Positions 49,920 through 57,813 of a stretch of DNA of 64,000 nt are shown here, piece by piece. The notes under the pieces are model-generated. The model saw only the letters and a program-made list of their open reading frames with translations. It did not search any database and was not told the origin of the DNA. The DNA comes from Sinomicrobium soli (GTDB lineage: Bacteria > Bacteroidota > Bacteroidia > Flavobacteriales > Flavobacteriaceae): positions 372,001 to 436,000 of the forward strand of contig NZ_QLNV01000001.1 of assembly GCF_003285545.1 (NCBI RefSeq). Direction: 5' to 3'. Numbering within the stretch: position 1 is the first letter of the stretch; each line of letters starts with the position of its first letter. A program made the translations under genes and the position numbers.

Positions 49920-50932
49920 AACCAAAAAAATATCTACTCATTACCGGGGGATTGGGGTTTATAGGGGGCGGATTTATCCCCTGTTTCCTGGAACGCTACC
50001 CGGAATATCACCTGGTAAACCTCGACCTGGTGACCTATGCGGCTGACAAAAAGAGGCTCGAAGCCCTTGAAGATCACGACCGGTATACCTTTATAAAGGG
50101 CAATATCTGCGACCGGGAAGGGGTTACCCATATTTTCCGGGAATACGATATCCGTGGGGTCATTCATTTTGCGGCGGAGTCTCATGTGGACAATTCCATT
50201 GCCGATCCCGGCATTTTTATGGAAACCAATGTACAGGGCACCTATACCCTGGTTGATGCGGCTTTCCGGTACTGGATGAAAGGGCCTTTTGAATACCGGG
50301 AAGGGTATGAGGGCAGCCGCTTTCACCATATTTCCACGGATGAAGTATACGGCAGCCTGGGGCCGGAAGGGCTGTTTACGGAAAACTCGCCCTATGCGCC
50401 CAATTCACCCTACTCGGCCAGCAAGGCGGCGTCCGACATGATCGTACGCAGCTACCACCACACCTACGGCCTGGACACCGTGATCACCAACTGCTCCAAC
50501 AATTACGGGCCCGGGCAGCATGCGGAAAAACTGATCCCCACCATCATACGGAATGCCTTAAAGGGCCGGCCCATACCCATATACGGCGACGGCAGCAATA
50601 TACGCGACTGGCTGTATGTGGAAGATCACTGTTCGGGAATAGACCTCGCTTTTCACCAGGGCCAAAGCGGGGAAGTATACAATATAGGCGGCCATAACGA
50701 AAGGAACAACAACCAGATAGCGCATACCATCTGCGAACTGCTCGACGAACTGCACCCCGCAGCGGAAGGCTCGTACAAAAGGCTGATCACCTACGTAAAA
50801 GACCGCCCCGGACACGACAGGCGCTACGCCATCGATGCTTCTAAAATAACACGGGAACTGGGCTGGAAAGCCCGGGAGGATTTTGAGAGCGGAATACGGA
50901 AAACGGTGCTGTGGTATTTGGGGAGAAAGTGA
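49916..50932 (+). CDS. rfbB: dTDP-glucose 4,6-dehydratase
   Basis: 338 residues, usual length. LLITGGLGFIGGGFIPCFL is the NAD-binding motif (with Gly for the commoner Ser-Asn), followed by HFAAESHVDNSI. HISTDEVYG holds the catalytic Thr-Asp-Glu, YSASKAASD is the YxxxK, and NYGPGQHAEKLIP matches the substrate loop. It makes dTDP-4-keto-6-deoxyglucose. It is separated from rfbA, rfbC and rfbD by strand and lies behind a toxin-antitoxin pair with which it shares an ATGA overlap, so it is probably transcribed from the antitoxin promoter. Confidence 0.95.
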   Translation: MKPKKYLLITGGLGFIGGGFIPCFLERYPEYHLVNLDLVTYAADKKRLEALEDHDRYTFIKGNICDREGVTHIFREYDIRGVIHFAAESHVDNSIADPGIFMETNVQGTYTLVDAAFRYWMKGPFEYREGYEGSRFHHISTDEVYGSLGPEGLFTENSPYAPNSPYSASKAASDMIVRSYHHTYGLDTVITNCSNNYGPGQHAEKLIPTIIRNALKGRPIPIYGDGSNIRDWLYVEDHCSGIDLAFHQGQSGEVYNIGGHNERNNNQIAHTICELLDELHPAAEGSYKRLITYVKDRPGHDRRYAIDASKITRELGWKAREDFESGIRKTVLWYLGRK

Positions 50933-50961
50933 TGTGGTATCAGGCAAATATTACGGTATTA

Positions 50962-51918
50962 CTAAAAACGGTACGTAGTCTGGTTTTGATCTCCGTACTT
51001 TTTTAATATTTTTTTATCAACAGCCCATTTTAAATCCCTGCTGGCAGTAGCCTGACTAATCTCCTTAAAATGGTTTAGATAATCTTTACGGCTGAATTGT
51101 TTATTACCGGCCTTTATCTTAAACAAATCAACCCTATCACTTGTCGTTAAAGTCCTGTTTTGTGCCTTAAGAAGATTTTCCAATGCCTTTAATATCATGT
51201 GTAGCATAAACTCGATAAAAGGTGTGGAATGGCCTATCCTGTCTGAATGCCCAAGTACCTTGTAATACCTCTCCTGATTTTCCTTAATGAGCAACTCCAC
51301 GGGTAAAAACTCAAATACAAGGTATTGCTGCATCAAGATAAGTGTTTGCCACAGTCTTCCCATTCGACCGTTACCATCTACAAACGGATGAATATATTCA
51401 AATTCATAATGAAAAACACAACTTTTTATAAGCAGTAGTTCTTTATCTGTCTTCAGGTATCCCAAAAGGTCATTCATCAAACCCTTGACCATACCTCCGT
51501 CCGGTGCCATATGCTTTAATTCCGCCCCTTGTACAATTCCCACGTTCCTGATGCGTAACCTGCCTGCATCGGCTACTAATCCTTTCATCAGAATACCATG
51601 TGCTGCTTCTATATCCTTCAAATTATAAGGATTAAAATCATGAAGTTTCTCATACACTGCTATGGCATTTTGTACTTCCAGCAAGTCCTTTTTCGGGGCA
51701 ATAACCCGTTTATTTTCCAATAAAGCCGTAATCTGTTCTTCCGTAAGCGTATTACCTTCTATTTCTAAAGATGATTGAATGGTGCGTATACGGTTTCTTT
51801 TTCGCAGGGTAGTAGGTTGCTGGTATAAATGAGATGCATTGACCTCACCAAGCCTTTCATGAATAGCAGTGACCAATTGTAAAATTTCAGGTGTTATCTG
51901 ATAAGGAGGCTTATACAT
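50962..51918 (-). CDS. Fic-family protein with winged-helix C-terminus
   Basis: 318 residues from the ATG at 51918. The Fic core motif HPFVDGNGRMGR is complete at about 177-188, so the enzyme should be able to AMPylate or otherwise nucleotidylate a target hydroxyl. The N-terminal helix has SLEIEG at 50-55, the [S/T]xxxE[G/N] inhibitory motif of class II Fic proteins. The last 65 residues look like a winged helix (KQFSRKDYLNHFKEISQATASRDLKWAVDKKI), suggesting DNA binding. Two copies of TGATAGTATCA lie at the start codon and the -7 box, consistent with autoregulation. Confidence 0.9.
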   Translation of the reverse strand: MYKPPYQITPEILQLVTAIHERLGEVNASHLYQQPTTLRKRNRIRTIQSSLEIEGNTLTEEQITALLENKRVIAPKKDLLEVQNAIAVYEKLHDFNPYNLKDIEAAHGILMKGLVADAGRLRIRNVGIVQGAELKHMAPDGGMVKGLMNDLLGYLKTDKELLLIKSCVFHYEFEYIHPFVDGNGRMGRLWQTLILMQQYLVFEFLPVELLIKENQERYYKVLGHSDRIGHSTPFIEFMLHMILKALENLLKAQNRTLTTSDRVDLFKIKAGNKQFSRKDYLNHFKEISQATASRDLKWAVDKKILKKYGDQNQTTYRF

Positions 51919-51941
51919 GATAGTATCATTTGATAGTATCA
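51918..51941. promoter_or_regulatory. Twin operator TGATAGTATCA at the fic promoter
   Basis: Two identical near-palindromic 11-mers at 51918-51928 and 51931-51941, 13 bp apart. The first overlaps the ATG and the second touches the -7 box and likely start site. The geometry suits repression, probably by the Fic protein's own winged helix. Confidence 0.65.
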
Positions 51942-51972
51942 AAGATATTAATTATGTTTTTCCCGCACCAAA
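51940..51972 (-). promoter_or_regulatory. fic promoter (TTTG-N21-TATCTTTG)
   Basis: On the minus strand, TATCTTTG (51940-51947) matches TAnnTTTG, and TTTG (51969-51972) lies 21 bp upstream. The predicted transcript leader is only about 15 nt. Confidence 0.75.
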
Positions 51973-52010
51973 TTTTCTTAGTCTGAATAAAAGCTGACTA
52001 ACCGGCCGTA

Positions 52011-52037
52011 ACTGGCGCTCGTTTATAACGAGTGCCT
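52011..52037. repeat. D-family hairpin, single copy (left flank of the RNA candidate)
   Basis: actggcgctcgtttataacgagtgcc, a stem of about 10 bp around ttata. The same sequence, with small changes, is found in the same orientation at 52258-52283, about 247 bp away. Confidence 0.75.
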
Positions 52038-52079
52038 ATTGTAACAGTGTTTGTAACGCTGATACCCCATAACCAAAAC

Positions 52080-52110
52080 AAAAAAAGCTCTCCGCACACG
52101 GCGGAAAAGC
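52080..52110 (-). terminator. Rho-independent terminator (minus strand)
   Basis: On the minus strand, GCT-tt-TCCGC-cgtgt-GCGGA-g-AGC followed by seven T residues. The 8-bp GC-rich stem with T run is the clearest intrinsic terminator in the window. It follows no protein gene directly, as the nearest upstream gene ends at 52459. Confidence 0.75.
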
Positions 52111-52250
52111 CTTTCATTGGTCTAACTACTAAACCAGGGCAAATCAGGGGACCTGCCCTAAACAACACAACTAAATTTTCGGTCGGGCCCTGTGGCGGAG
52201 CCTTTCCTTATTCTTTAAGGTTCCGGCGGATATAAACCGGGCCGGATTAA
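52080..52250 (-). ncRNA. Candidate structured small RNA with terminator
   Basis: This 170-bp stretch has no gene but on the minus strand shows hairpins followed by a strong terminator. It reads ccggcccggtttatatccgc, aggaaaggctccgcc, then GGGCA-ggtcccctgatt-TGCCC, and ends in the terminator at 52080-52110. It is flanked by two direct D-family hairpins. I cannot assign it to a known family; it might be one of the conserved Bacteroidota RNA motifs. Confidence 0.4.
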
Positions 52251-52257
52251 CTGGTTA

Positions 52258-52283
52258 ACTGGCGCTCATTGATAACGAGTGCC
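52258..52283. repeat. D-family hairpin, single copy (right flank of the RNA candidate)
   Basis: actggcgctcattgataacgagtgcc. It is a direct repeat of 52011-52037 with changes in the loop region. Confidence 0.72.
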
Positions 52284-52407
52284 TATTATGACCTCTCTTT
52301 CTGCTTTATTGCGGCCGGCACCTCCGTTCGGGATGAACAGCAGCCGTATCCGGCCGGACACGGCTGCAAATATAGCATTTTTTTTGGCTTTGTGAAAATA
52401 AAGTTGT

Positions 52408-52451
52408 TGGTACTCGTTGCAAACGAGCACCAGATTGCAAACGAGCACCAG
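52408..52451. repeat. D-family hairpin after the metallophosphoesterase gene
   Basis: ggtactcgttgcaaacgagcaccag plus a half unit attgcaaacgagcaccag, 8 bp from the stop codon of the gene at 52459. Confidence 0.75.
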
Positions 52452-52458
52452 TGTTCCA

Positions 52459-53661
52459 TCAGGATACGGTATAGCTGCCCACCTGCTCGCCTTTATCATT
52501 ATACATAGCTACCCGGAGTTGCTGTAGCCCGGCCGACAACTCGATCTTGGTCCTGCTTCCCGTTTTGGGGCCGCCCCCGATCACAATGGGATAACCGTGG
52601 TCGTTATCGGGCGGGTGGATGCCCCAGCGGTGTGTATGCCCGGAAATCACCATGTCTACCTTATATTTCTCAAAGAGGGGGCCAAACAGTTTGCGGCAGT
52701 GCATGGTACCGTGCCAGTCGCCGGAGTGATAGGGCGGTATATGCATCAGCACCACGCAATAGCGAGCACCGGAAGCGCGTACCTGCTCCAGTTCCTGGTC
52801 CAGCCATACGGCCTGTTGTTCCCTGTACGGGTCAAAAGCGACCAGGCCGTGGTATTCGGGGTGGTCGTCTTCCTTGTCTTCCCCGCTGTCCAGAACGATA
52901 AAGTGTACCGGCCCCTGCCGGAATGAAAAATAATACTCCCCGCTATCGTAATCGAAATATTCCTTGATATTGCGGGCAAATTTCCCGCGGGTCTCATGAT
53001 TGCCCCGGAGCATCAGGAACGGTTTTTCACGGGCAAAAATGGCGCTGCAGGGGTTTATCAGGTGTTCCTGCAACTGCTGCTGCCCGGTCTGGTAGTTGAA
53101 CATATCGCCGTTGAGCACTACAAATTCATACGGAAAATCCGGGTTTACCGACATCAGGTCCTTAAAACTGTACGGGCGGTCGTGAATATCGTTCAGGATC
53201 ACACACGACACCTGGTCTGCCCCCGGGTCGGGGGTACTGAACTCATAGGTCTCACTGTATTCCACCGGCCCGAATTCCTGTTTATAGGGCTCAAAGGTAC
53301 GGATGGCCCTCGAAGCAATGCGATAGCGGTAGGACATGCCGGGTTTCAGGCCGGTAAGCCTGATCTTGTTCAGCGGATTTCCGGCCTGCAACAGGCCGTC
53401 TGTACCGGTTTGCGCTTTCCTGTCCGTTTGGTCCGTACCGTATTCGACCCAGCTTTGCGCCGGATGGCCGGAGATAAACATGACGGTAACCCCCTCGGGC
53501 GTAAGGTTTTGCAGGTAAGGCACAAAACCCGTGTTTTCTCCTGCCTGCCGCGCCGCTTCCCGCACGCTCTCAAAAGGCACGGGAATACAGCTCAACGCCG
53601 CCATCCTGCCTACATTGCCGATAAATGCCCTTCTGCCGTTTTTGGTGTTTGATGGGTTCAT
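52459..53661 (-). CDS. Secreted calcineurin-like metallophosphoesterase with purple-acid-phosphatase N-domain
   Basis: 400 residues. The N-terminus NGRRAFIGNVGRMAALSCIPV is a signal with RR, Tat-like. A fibronectin-like domain (about 45-140: LTPEGVTVMFISGHPAQSWVEYG) precedes the catalytic domain. All metal motifs are present: LNDIHDR (D-x-H), VLNGDMFN (GD), LRGNHETRG (GNHE), LMHIPPYH and VISGHTHRWG. It is a two-metal phosphoesterase acting outside the cytoplasm. It ends the SusC/D locus together with the EEP phosphatase gene, 270 bp upstream across an inverted A repeat. The substrate is unknown. Confidence 0.92.
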   Translation of the reverse strand: MNPSNTKNGRRAFIGNVGRMAALSCIPVPFESVREAARQAGENTGFVPYLQNLTPEGVTVMFISGHPAQSWVEYGTDQTDRKAQTGTDGLLQAGNPLNKIRLTGLKPGMSYRYRIASRAIRTFEPYKQEFGPVEYSETYEFSTPDPGADQVSCVILNDIHDRPYSFKDLMSVNPDFPYEFVVLNGDMFNYQTGQQQLQEHLINPCSAIFAREKPFLMLRGNHETRGKFARNIKEYFDYDSGEYYFSFRQGPVHFIVLDSGEDKEDDHPEYHGLVAFDPYREQQAVWLDQELEQVRASGARYCVVLMHIPPYHSGDWHGTMHCRKLFGPLFEKYKVDMVISGHTHRWGIHPPDNDHGYPIVIGGGPKTGSRTKIELSAGLQQLRVAMYNDKGEQVGSYTVS

Positions 53662-53728
53662 TTGGTTTTTTAGTTTTTTAGTTTGTTAGTTCGTAGTTGT
53701 TAGTTTGTATCCCCGATCGTAGCGGTTT

Positions 53729-53881
53729 GTCATTCCGACGATAGAGCCTGTCCCGGCCTTTTCGGTCGGGGAGGAATCTCCGGTCCTTCGGGAATGCTGT
53801 TGAAGTTCCTTTGGGCCGGGGTCGGGATTCCCTGCCTGCCGGCAGGCAGGTTCACTCCGCTGCGCTACGTTCTGAATGACA
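53729..53881 (-). repeat. A-family repeat in inverted orientation with P palindrome
   Basis: In plus reading it runs from GTCATTCCGACGATAGAGCC to CGTTCTGAATGACA, the reverse complement of the common form. The P palindrome is at 53831-53850. It separates the two phosphoesterase genes. Confidence 0.85.
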
Positions 53882-53931
53882 ACTTCCGACTCCGGCCTCC
53901 CGATCCCGGACTTCCGGCTTCCAGCCACCGG

Positions 53932-54774
53932 TTAGTCGAGCTGAAATGTGGCCACGACGGGAAAATGGTCTGATTCCTTACTGGCCCATTCGTAAATACC
54001 GTACTGGCGTACCGAGAGGCGGTCTATACCCTTGTAAAAAATATAATCGATAATCCTGTCCGGACCGGAGGTCGGAAAGGTGGGCTGGGTACAGTTTCCG
54101 TTCCTGCAGCCTACCCGGAGCCGGGAGTTAAGGATCGCTATGGGTTCGGAATCGGGGGTGGCATTAAAATCGCCCCCCACGATCAAGGGCGCGGGAATAT
54201 CTGCTACGATATCCAGCAATTCCTCTGCCTGCCGTACCCGGTTGCGGGGGTCGGACAGGTGGTCGAGGTGGGTGCTGATAAAATGCAGCGGGCCTGCTGC
54301 TGTTTCCACCTCCACCAAAGCCACGGAACGCTGCTCTCCTCCCAGTTCCGGGTCTACGCTCATGGTGTAGCTTTCAGCCGATTTTACCGGAAGTTTCGAC
54401 AGTATGGCATCGCCGTAGGCCCCGGGGTTCATATCCATGGCCCTGGCAAAGTGGTATTCCATCCCGCAGCGTTCAGCCAGTTCGCGGGCAATATCGACAT
54501 CGGTGCCGTTCCGCGCCGTAAACCGGTCTACTTCCTGCAGGGCCACCAGGTCGGGGTCGGCCCTCCTGATCACTTCGGCCAGGGCATCGAGATCGGGGAT
54601 CCCGCCGCTCCGTGCTCCGTAAATATTATAGGTCATCACTTTTACGGTCAGGGCGTCTGCTTCCTCTTCCTTTCCCCCGCCGTCTCCGTCGTCCCCGGAA
54701 CTACAGCCCCCGGCAAGCCCCGACAGGGCCAGGCATAACAGCAGGAACAGGGGGCGTATGGTATTGCTTTTCAT
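53932..54774 (-). CDS. Endonuclease/exonuclease/phosphatase-family lipoprotein
   Basis: 280 residues from the ATG at 54774, chosen because it gives a lipoprotein signal ending LAGGC (Cys24) followed by acidic SSGDDGDGGG, a surface-export type signal in Bacteroidota. The EEP motifs are complete: VMTYNIYGARSG, LVALQEVD (metal Glu), FISTHLDHLS, VGGDFNATPDSEP and SDHFPVVATF (catalytic His). Family members cleave phosphodiesters or phosphomonoesters, including nucleic acids, phosphoinositides and sphingomyelin. Together with the metallophosphoesterase it suggests a phosphorylated substrate for this SusC/D locus. Confidence 0.9.
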   Translation of the reverse strand: MKSNTIRPLFLLLCLALSGLAGGCSSGDDGDGGGKEEEADALTVKVMTYNIYGARSGGIPDLDALAEVIRRADPDLVALQEVDRFTARNGTDVDIARELAERCGMEYHFARAMDMNPGAYGDAILSKLPVKSAESYTMSVDPELGGEQRSVALVEVETAAGPLHFISTHLDHLSDPRNRVRQAEELLDIVADIPAPLIVGGDFNATPDSEPIAILNSRLRVGCRNGNCTQPTFPTSGPDRIIDYIFYKGIDRLSVRQYGIYEWASKESDHFPVVATFQLD

Positions 54775-54820
54775 AGGTATTGATTTATTTTCAAACTGTT
54801 TATCATTCATTTTGATCCCC

Positions 54821-55798
54821 CTAAAACGCCTCGATCTCCGCAATGTGGGTGCGGTATACATCCTGGTGGCTGGCCAGTACGGTGAGCCTGAAATACCGCA
54901 CGGTGACCACCTCGGGAAAATACAGGGTATTGGACGCCGTGTTTTCGAGGGCGTACTGTTCCATTTCCTGCCAGTTTTCCCCGTCGTCACTGACTTCTAC
55001 AAAAACGTCCCTCGGGTTCCCGTTGCCACCTACCTGGTTGGTCCTCCCGAAAATCTCGAGTCCGTGCAGGGTTTCGGGCTGCCCCATATCGATACTGATA
55101 TGATGAGGGTGGCCGGGGCGGTTTCCGTCCTCGTCCCGGCGCCACTGGCTGTGCCAGAAGGTTTCCAGGCTACCGTCGAAAGCGTGATATCCCCTTCCGC
55201 CGGTATCCGGGCCATCGTTTTCGTCGGAAGACACCTCCAGCAGCGTCCACGCGTCCTGCGGGAGTTTTTCAAAGGGGTTTTCTTCATACCTCCCGGTAAC
55301 GAGTACATACACGGTCTGCAGCCCTTCGTCTATGGTTATTTCGGGCGCTACGCTCTTGATGGACAGGGGCAGGAGGTGTGGCCGCAGGGAGGAGAACTTC
55401 AGCGGGTTTACTTCCAGCTGAATGCTGTTGCTCCCGCTTTTTCCGGCGGGGATGGTCACCTGCTCTTCGCTCAGCCGGTAGCTGTCGGCAGCCATCGGTG
55501 CATACGAAGTCCCGTTCTCTTCATTGTACTGCGCCACCAGCTCCGGGCGTACTTCCAGGCTGACGGAGATATTTTCCGGCTGGAATACGACACCCCCGTA
55601 CCCTGCGCCGAGGGCAATGGGGTACCATTCGTCTTTAATGGTAAAGGTATGGCTGTACGGCTGCTCCATGGCAGCACGCAGAAATACCGTGGAATACGCT
55701 TCCGCATGGTCGACCTCCAGCTCCTTCTCACTGCAGGACAGCACGGAAACACCGAACAGGCCTGTGAGAAAGATGCGGAATAATGTGCTTGTTTTCAT
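54821..55798 (-). CDS. DUF1735 and F5/8-type C domain lipoprotein (surface glycan-binding type)
   Basis: 325 residues. The lipoprotein signal ends SVLSC (Cys22). DUF1735 covers about 30-165 (FTIKDEWYPIALGAGYGGV; PMAADSYRLSEEQVTIPAGKSGS). The C-terminal discoidin-like F5/8C domain (about 185-325) includes DGSLETFWHSQWRRDEDGNRPGHPHHISIDMG and TVRYFRLTVLASHQDVYRTHIAEIEAF. Proteins of this type follow susD genes and are thought to bind the substrate at the cell surface. It lies 148 bp downstream of susD and 46 bp upstream of the EEP gene. Confidence 0.9.
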   Translation of the reverse strand: MKTSTLFRIFLTGLFGVSVLSCSEKELEVDHAEAYSTVFLRAAMEQPYSHTFTIKDEWYPIALGAGYGGVVFQPENISVSLEVRPELVAQYNEENGTSYAPMAADSYRLSEEQVTIPAGKSGSNSIQLEVNPLKFSSLRPHLLPLSIKSVAPEITIDEGLQTVYVLVTGRYEENPFEKLPQDAWTLLEVSSDENDGPDTGGRGYHAFDGSLETFWHSQWRRDEDGNRPGHPHHISIDMGQPETLHGLEIFGRTNQVGGNGNPRDVFVEVSDDGENWQEMEQYALENTASNTLYFPEVVTVRYFRLTVLASHQDVYRTHIAEIEAF

Positions 55799-55856
55799 CT
55801 GTTTATTTTTTATGGTGTATTTTCAAAACTTAAACAATATGTTTACTATTAATAAT

Positions 55857-55912
55857 GTCATTCAAAGCGGAGCCCCGCCCGAAAGAGATTCCTCCCCGCG
55901 GTCTGAATGACA
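55857..55912 (+). repeat. A-family repeat, internally deleted (56 bp)
   Basis: GTCATTCAAAGCGGAGCCCC joined to gagattcctccccgcggtctGAATGACA. It is a miniature with both ends but almost no interior, in the gap between susD and the DUF1735 gene. Confidence 0.8.
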
Positions 55913-55946
55913 GGTTCGACCGAGCCCATACTTCGTGCTTTCATCA

Positions 55947-57803
55947 TCACCATCCGGGGTTCTGCACCAGGTTGGGGTTGCGTTCGATCTCTTCCTGCGG
56001 GATGGGGAACAGGTAGAAGGCTTTTCTGAACACGCGGTTTTCAAAAACGGTGCGTTTAAAGAAGGCCGGGTCGGTCGCGTAATTTCCCGCATTGACATCC
56101 ATGCCCCAGAAAGGCCCCGCATCGGTCTGTTCTGCTATTTTCCACCGGCGGGTATCGAAATAACGCAGGTGCTCCATGGCCAGTTCTATACGCCGCTCCC
56201 TGCGGATGCGGTTTCTCATTTCTTCCTGGCCGGCTCCCGATGCGTACCCGGGAATGCCTCCCCGTTCGCGTATGTCGTTGAGGTATTCGAGGATATCGGG
56301 ATGTCCCGGCTCGTATTCGTTCAGCGCTTCGGCGTAATTCAGGAGAATTTCGGCATAGCGGTACATCACATGGGGGCGGGCGATATACCTCGATTCTCTC
56401 GGATTACTGTCGGGATGTACATTTTTACGGAAGAGGTAACCGGTCTCGGAATAATCGTGAGAGCCTCCTTTTCCGGATTCCCCGTTATACCACAGTTCGA
56501 TCTCGCGCACCCCGAGGCTCGAGCTCCTGTTGATCCAGTCGCTCCCGCTGTAAATCACGGAGGCGTAAAAACGGGGTTCGCGGTTTACATACATATTAAA
56601 GGTATGGGCCTTTGTAAACCCTTCCGCTTCTTCGGAAAACCCTGTTTCGGTATATCCCGACGCCGTATTGATCACGGGGCTCCCGTCGCCATTGTACCCC
56701 AGTATGGGCCGCTCGCCATTGGCCATGTGGTAGGTATCTACCAGCATCTGGGTAGCTCCCATACTGGCATAGCCGTTGGCCAGGCGCGGGGTAAGCGACC
56801 GTTCGTAATTGGAAAGGCTGTTGCTGTTCCGCGACAGTATCCACTCTTCATTATAGGGCTCGAGGAACAGGTTCTGGTATGAATGAAAGGCATCGATATC
56901 CCCGTTACTGTCGTATTCCTTGTAGAGGGACAATATACCTGTATTGATCACGTCGCGGGCGGCATCGGCAGCCTTTTTCCATTTATCGGCATCATAAGAC
57001 GTATTCATCAGCGGGGTGCCGTCGGGGTTGACAAAGCCGTTGTAATCGGAATTCCCGTTATAGAGCGGGCTGGCCGCATAGAGCAGCAGGCGGCTCTTGA
57101 CGGCCATACACATGAGTTGGGTGGCCCTGCCGTAATCCTGTTCGGGCTGGGCGTTAAAATGCACCGGCAGGTCTTCCGCCGCCAGGTCCAGTTCGGCCGT
57201 GATATAGTCCACACACTGGTCGAAAGGAGTCCGCGGCTGTTGCATCAGCGGGTCTTCGGTAGACAGGTCGGGGTCTATCAGTTCTTCGTCGAGGATAATG
57301 ACCGGCCCGTACTGCTTGAGCAGTTCGAAATAAAAGAATGCCCTCAGGAAGCGGGCTTCCGCCTTGTACTGGGTAATGATCTTTTCCCCTTCCCGGTCTT
57401 CGAGGATCTGCTCGTTGCCGTCGATATGGTTCAGGAAAGTGGTCGCCGAGCGGATGCCCTTGTAATAGTGGTCCCAGAACACCCAGTAATCGGAGGCCGC
57501 ACTCCAGTTGCCCAGGTTTACCCGGTAGGGGTTGTTGCGCTGGGAGACATCGATATCGTCGGAGATCACATCCCAGGGCGTATTGTTGGTCCGGTGTGCC
57601 TCATCGCGCAGGTAGTTATACACATTGGCGAGATAGGATTCGGAAAGGTCTTTACGGCTGAACACCTCTTCGAGGGTCATGATATCGTCGGGAACCTGGT
57701 CGAGAAAATCGGACTGGCAGCCGGCGGCCAGCAGCAGAACAATGGCACTGACTACCGCTACGGCCTGTTTTCTTACCGTTTTTATGCTGTTGTATACTCT
57801 CAT
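55947..57803 (-). CDS. SusD/RagB-family outer-membrane nutrient-binding lipoprotein
   Basis: 618 residues. A signal peptide ends LLLAAGC (Cys29). The N-terminal SusD-like helices include YLANVYNYLRD and FWDHYYKGIRSATTFLNHID, followed by AEARFLRAFFYFELLKQYGPVIIL, the classic family segment. The C-terminus has RYAEILLNYAEALNEYEPG, RRERRIELAMEHLRYFDTRRW and the final YLFPIPQEEIERNPNLVQNPGW. It forms the lid of the SusC transporter encoded 10 bp upstream. The ligand is not evident. Confidence 0.95.
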   Translation of the reverse strand: MRVYNSIKTVRKQAVAVVSAIVLLLAAGCQSDFLDQVPDDIMTLEEVFSRKDLSESYLANVYNYLRDEAHRTNNTPWDVISDDIDVSQRNNPYRVNLGNWSAASDYWVFWDHYYKGIRSATTFLNHIDGNEQILEDREGEKIITQYKAEARFLRAFFYFELLKQYGPVIILDEELIDPDLSTEDPLMQQPRTPFDQCVDYITAELDLAAEDLPVHFNAQPEQDYGRATQLMCMAVKSRLLLYAASPLYNGNSDYNGFVNPDGTPLMNTSYDADKWKKAADAARDVINTGILSLYKEYDSNGDIDAFHSYQNLFLEPYNEEWILSRNSNSLSNYERSLTPRLANGYASMGATQMLVDTYHMANGERPILGYNGDGSPVINTASGYTETGFSEEAEGFTKAHTFNMYVNREPRFYASVIYSGSDWINRSSSLGVREIELWYNGESGKGGSHDYSETGYLFRKNVHPDSNPRESRYIARPHVMYRYAEILLNYAEALNEYEPGHPDILEYLNDIRERGGIPGYASGAGQEEMRNRIRRERRIELAMEHLRYFDTRRWKIAEQTDAGPFWGMDVNAGNYATDPAFFKRTVFENRVFRKAFYLFPIPQEEIERNPNLVQNPGW

Positions 57804-57813
57804 GGTCTCTTTT

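Noticed and set aside
52032-52235. 67-codon plus-strand frame in the RNA candidate
   Set aside because: It runs through D-family hairpin sequence and the terminator, with no recognisable protein features.
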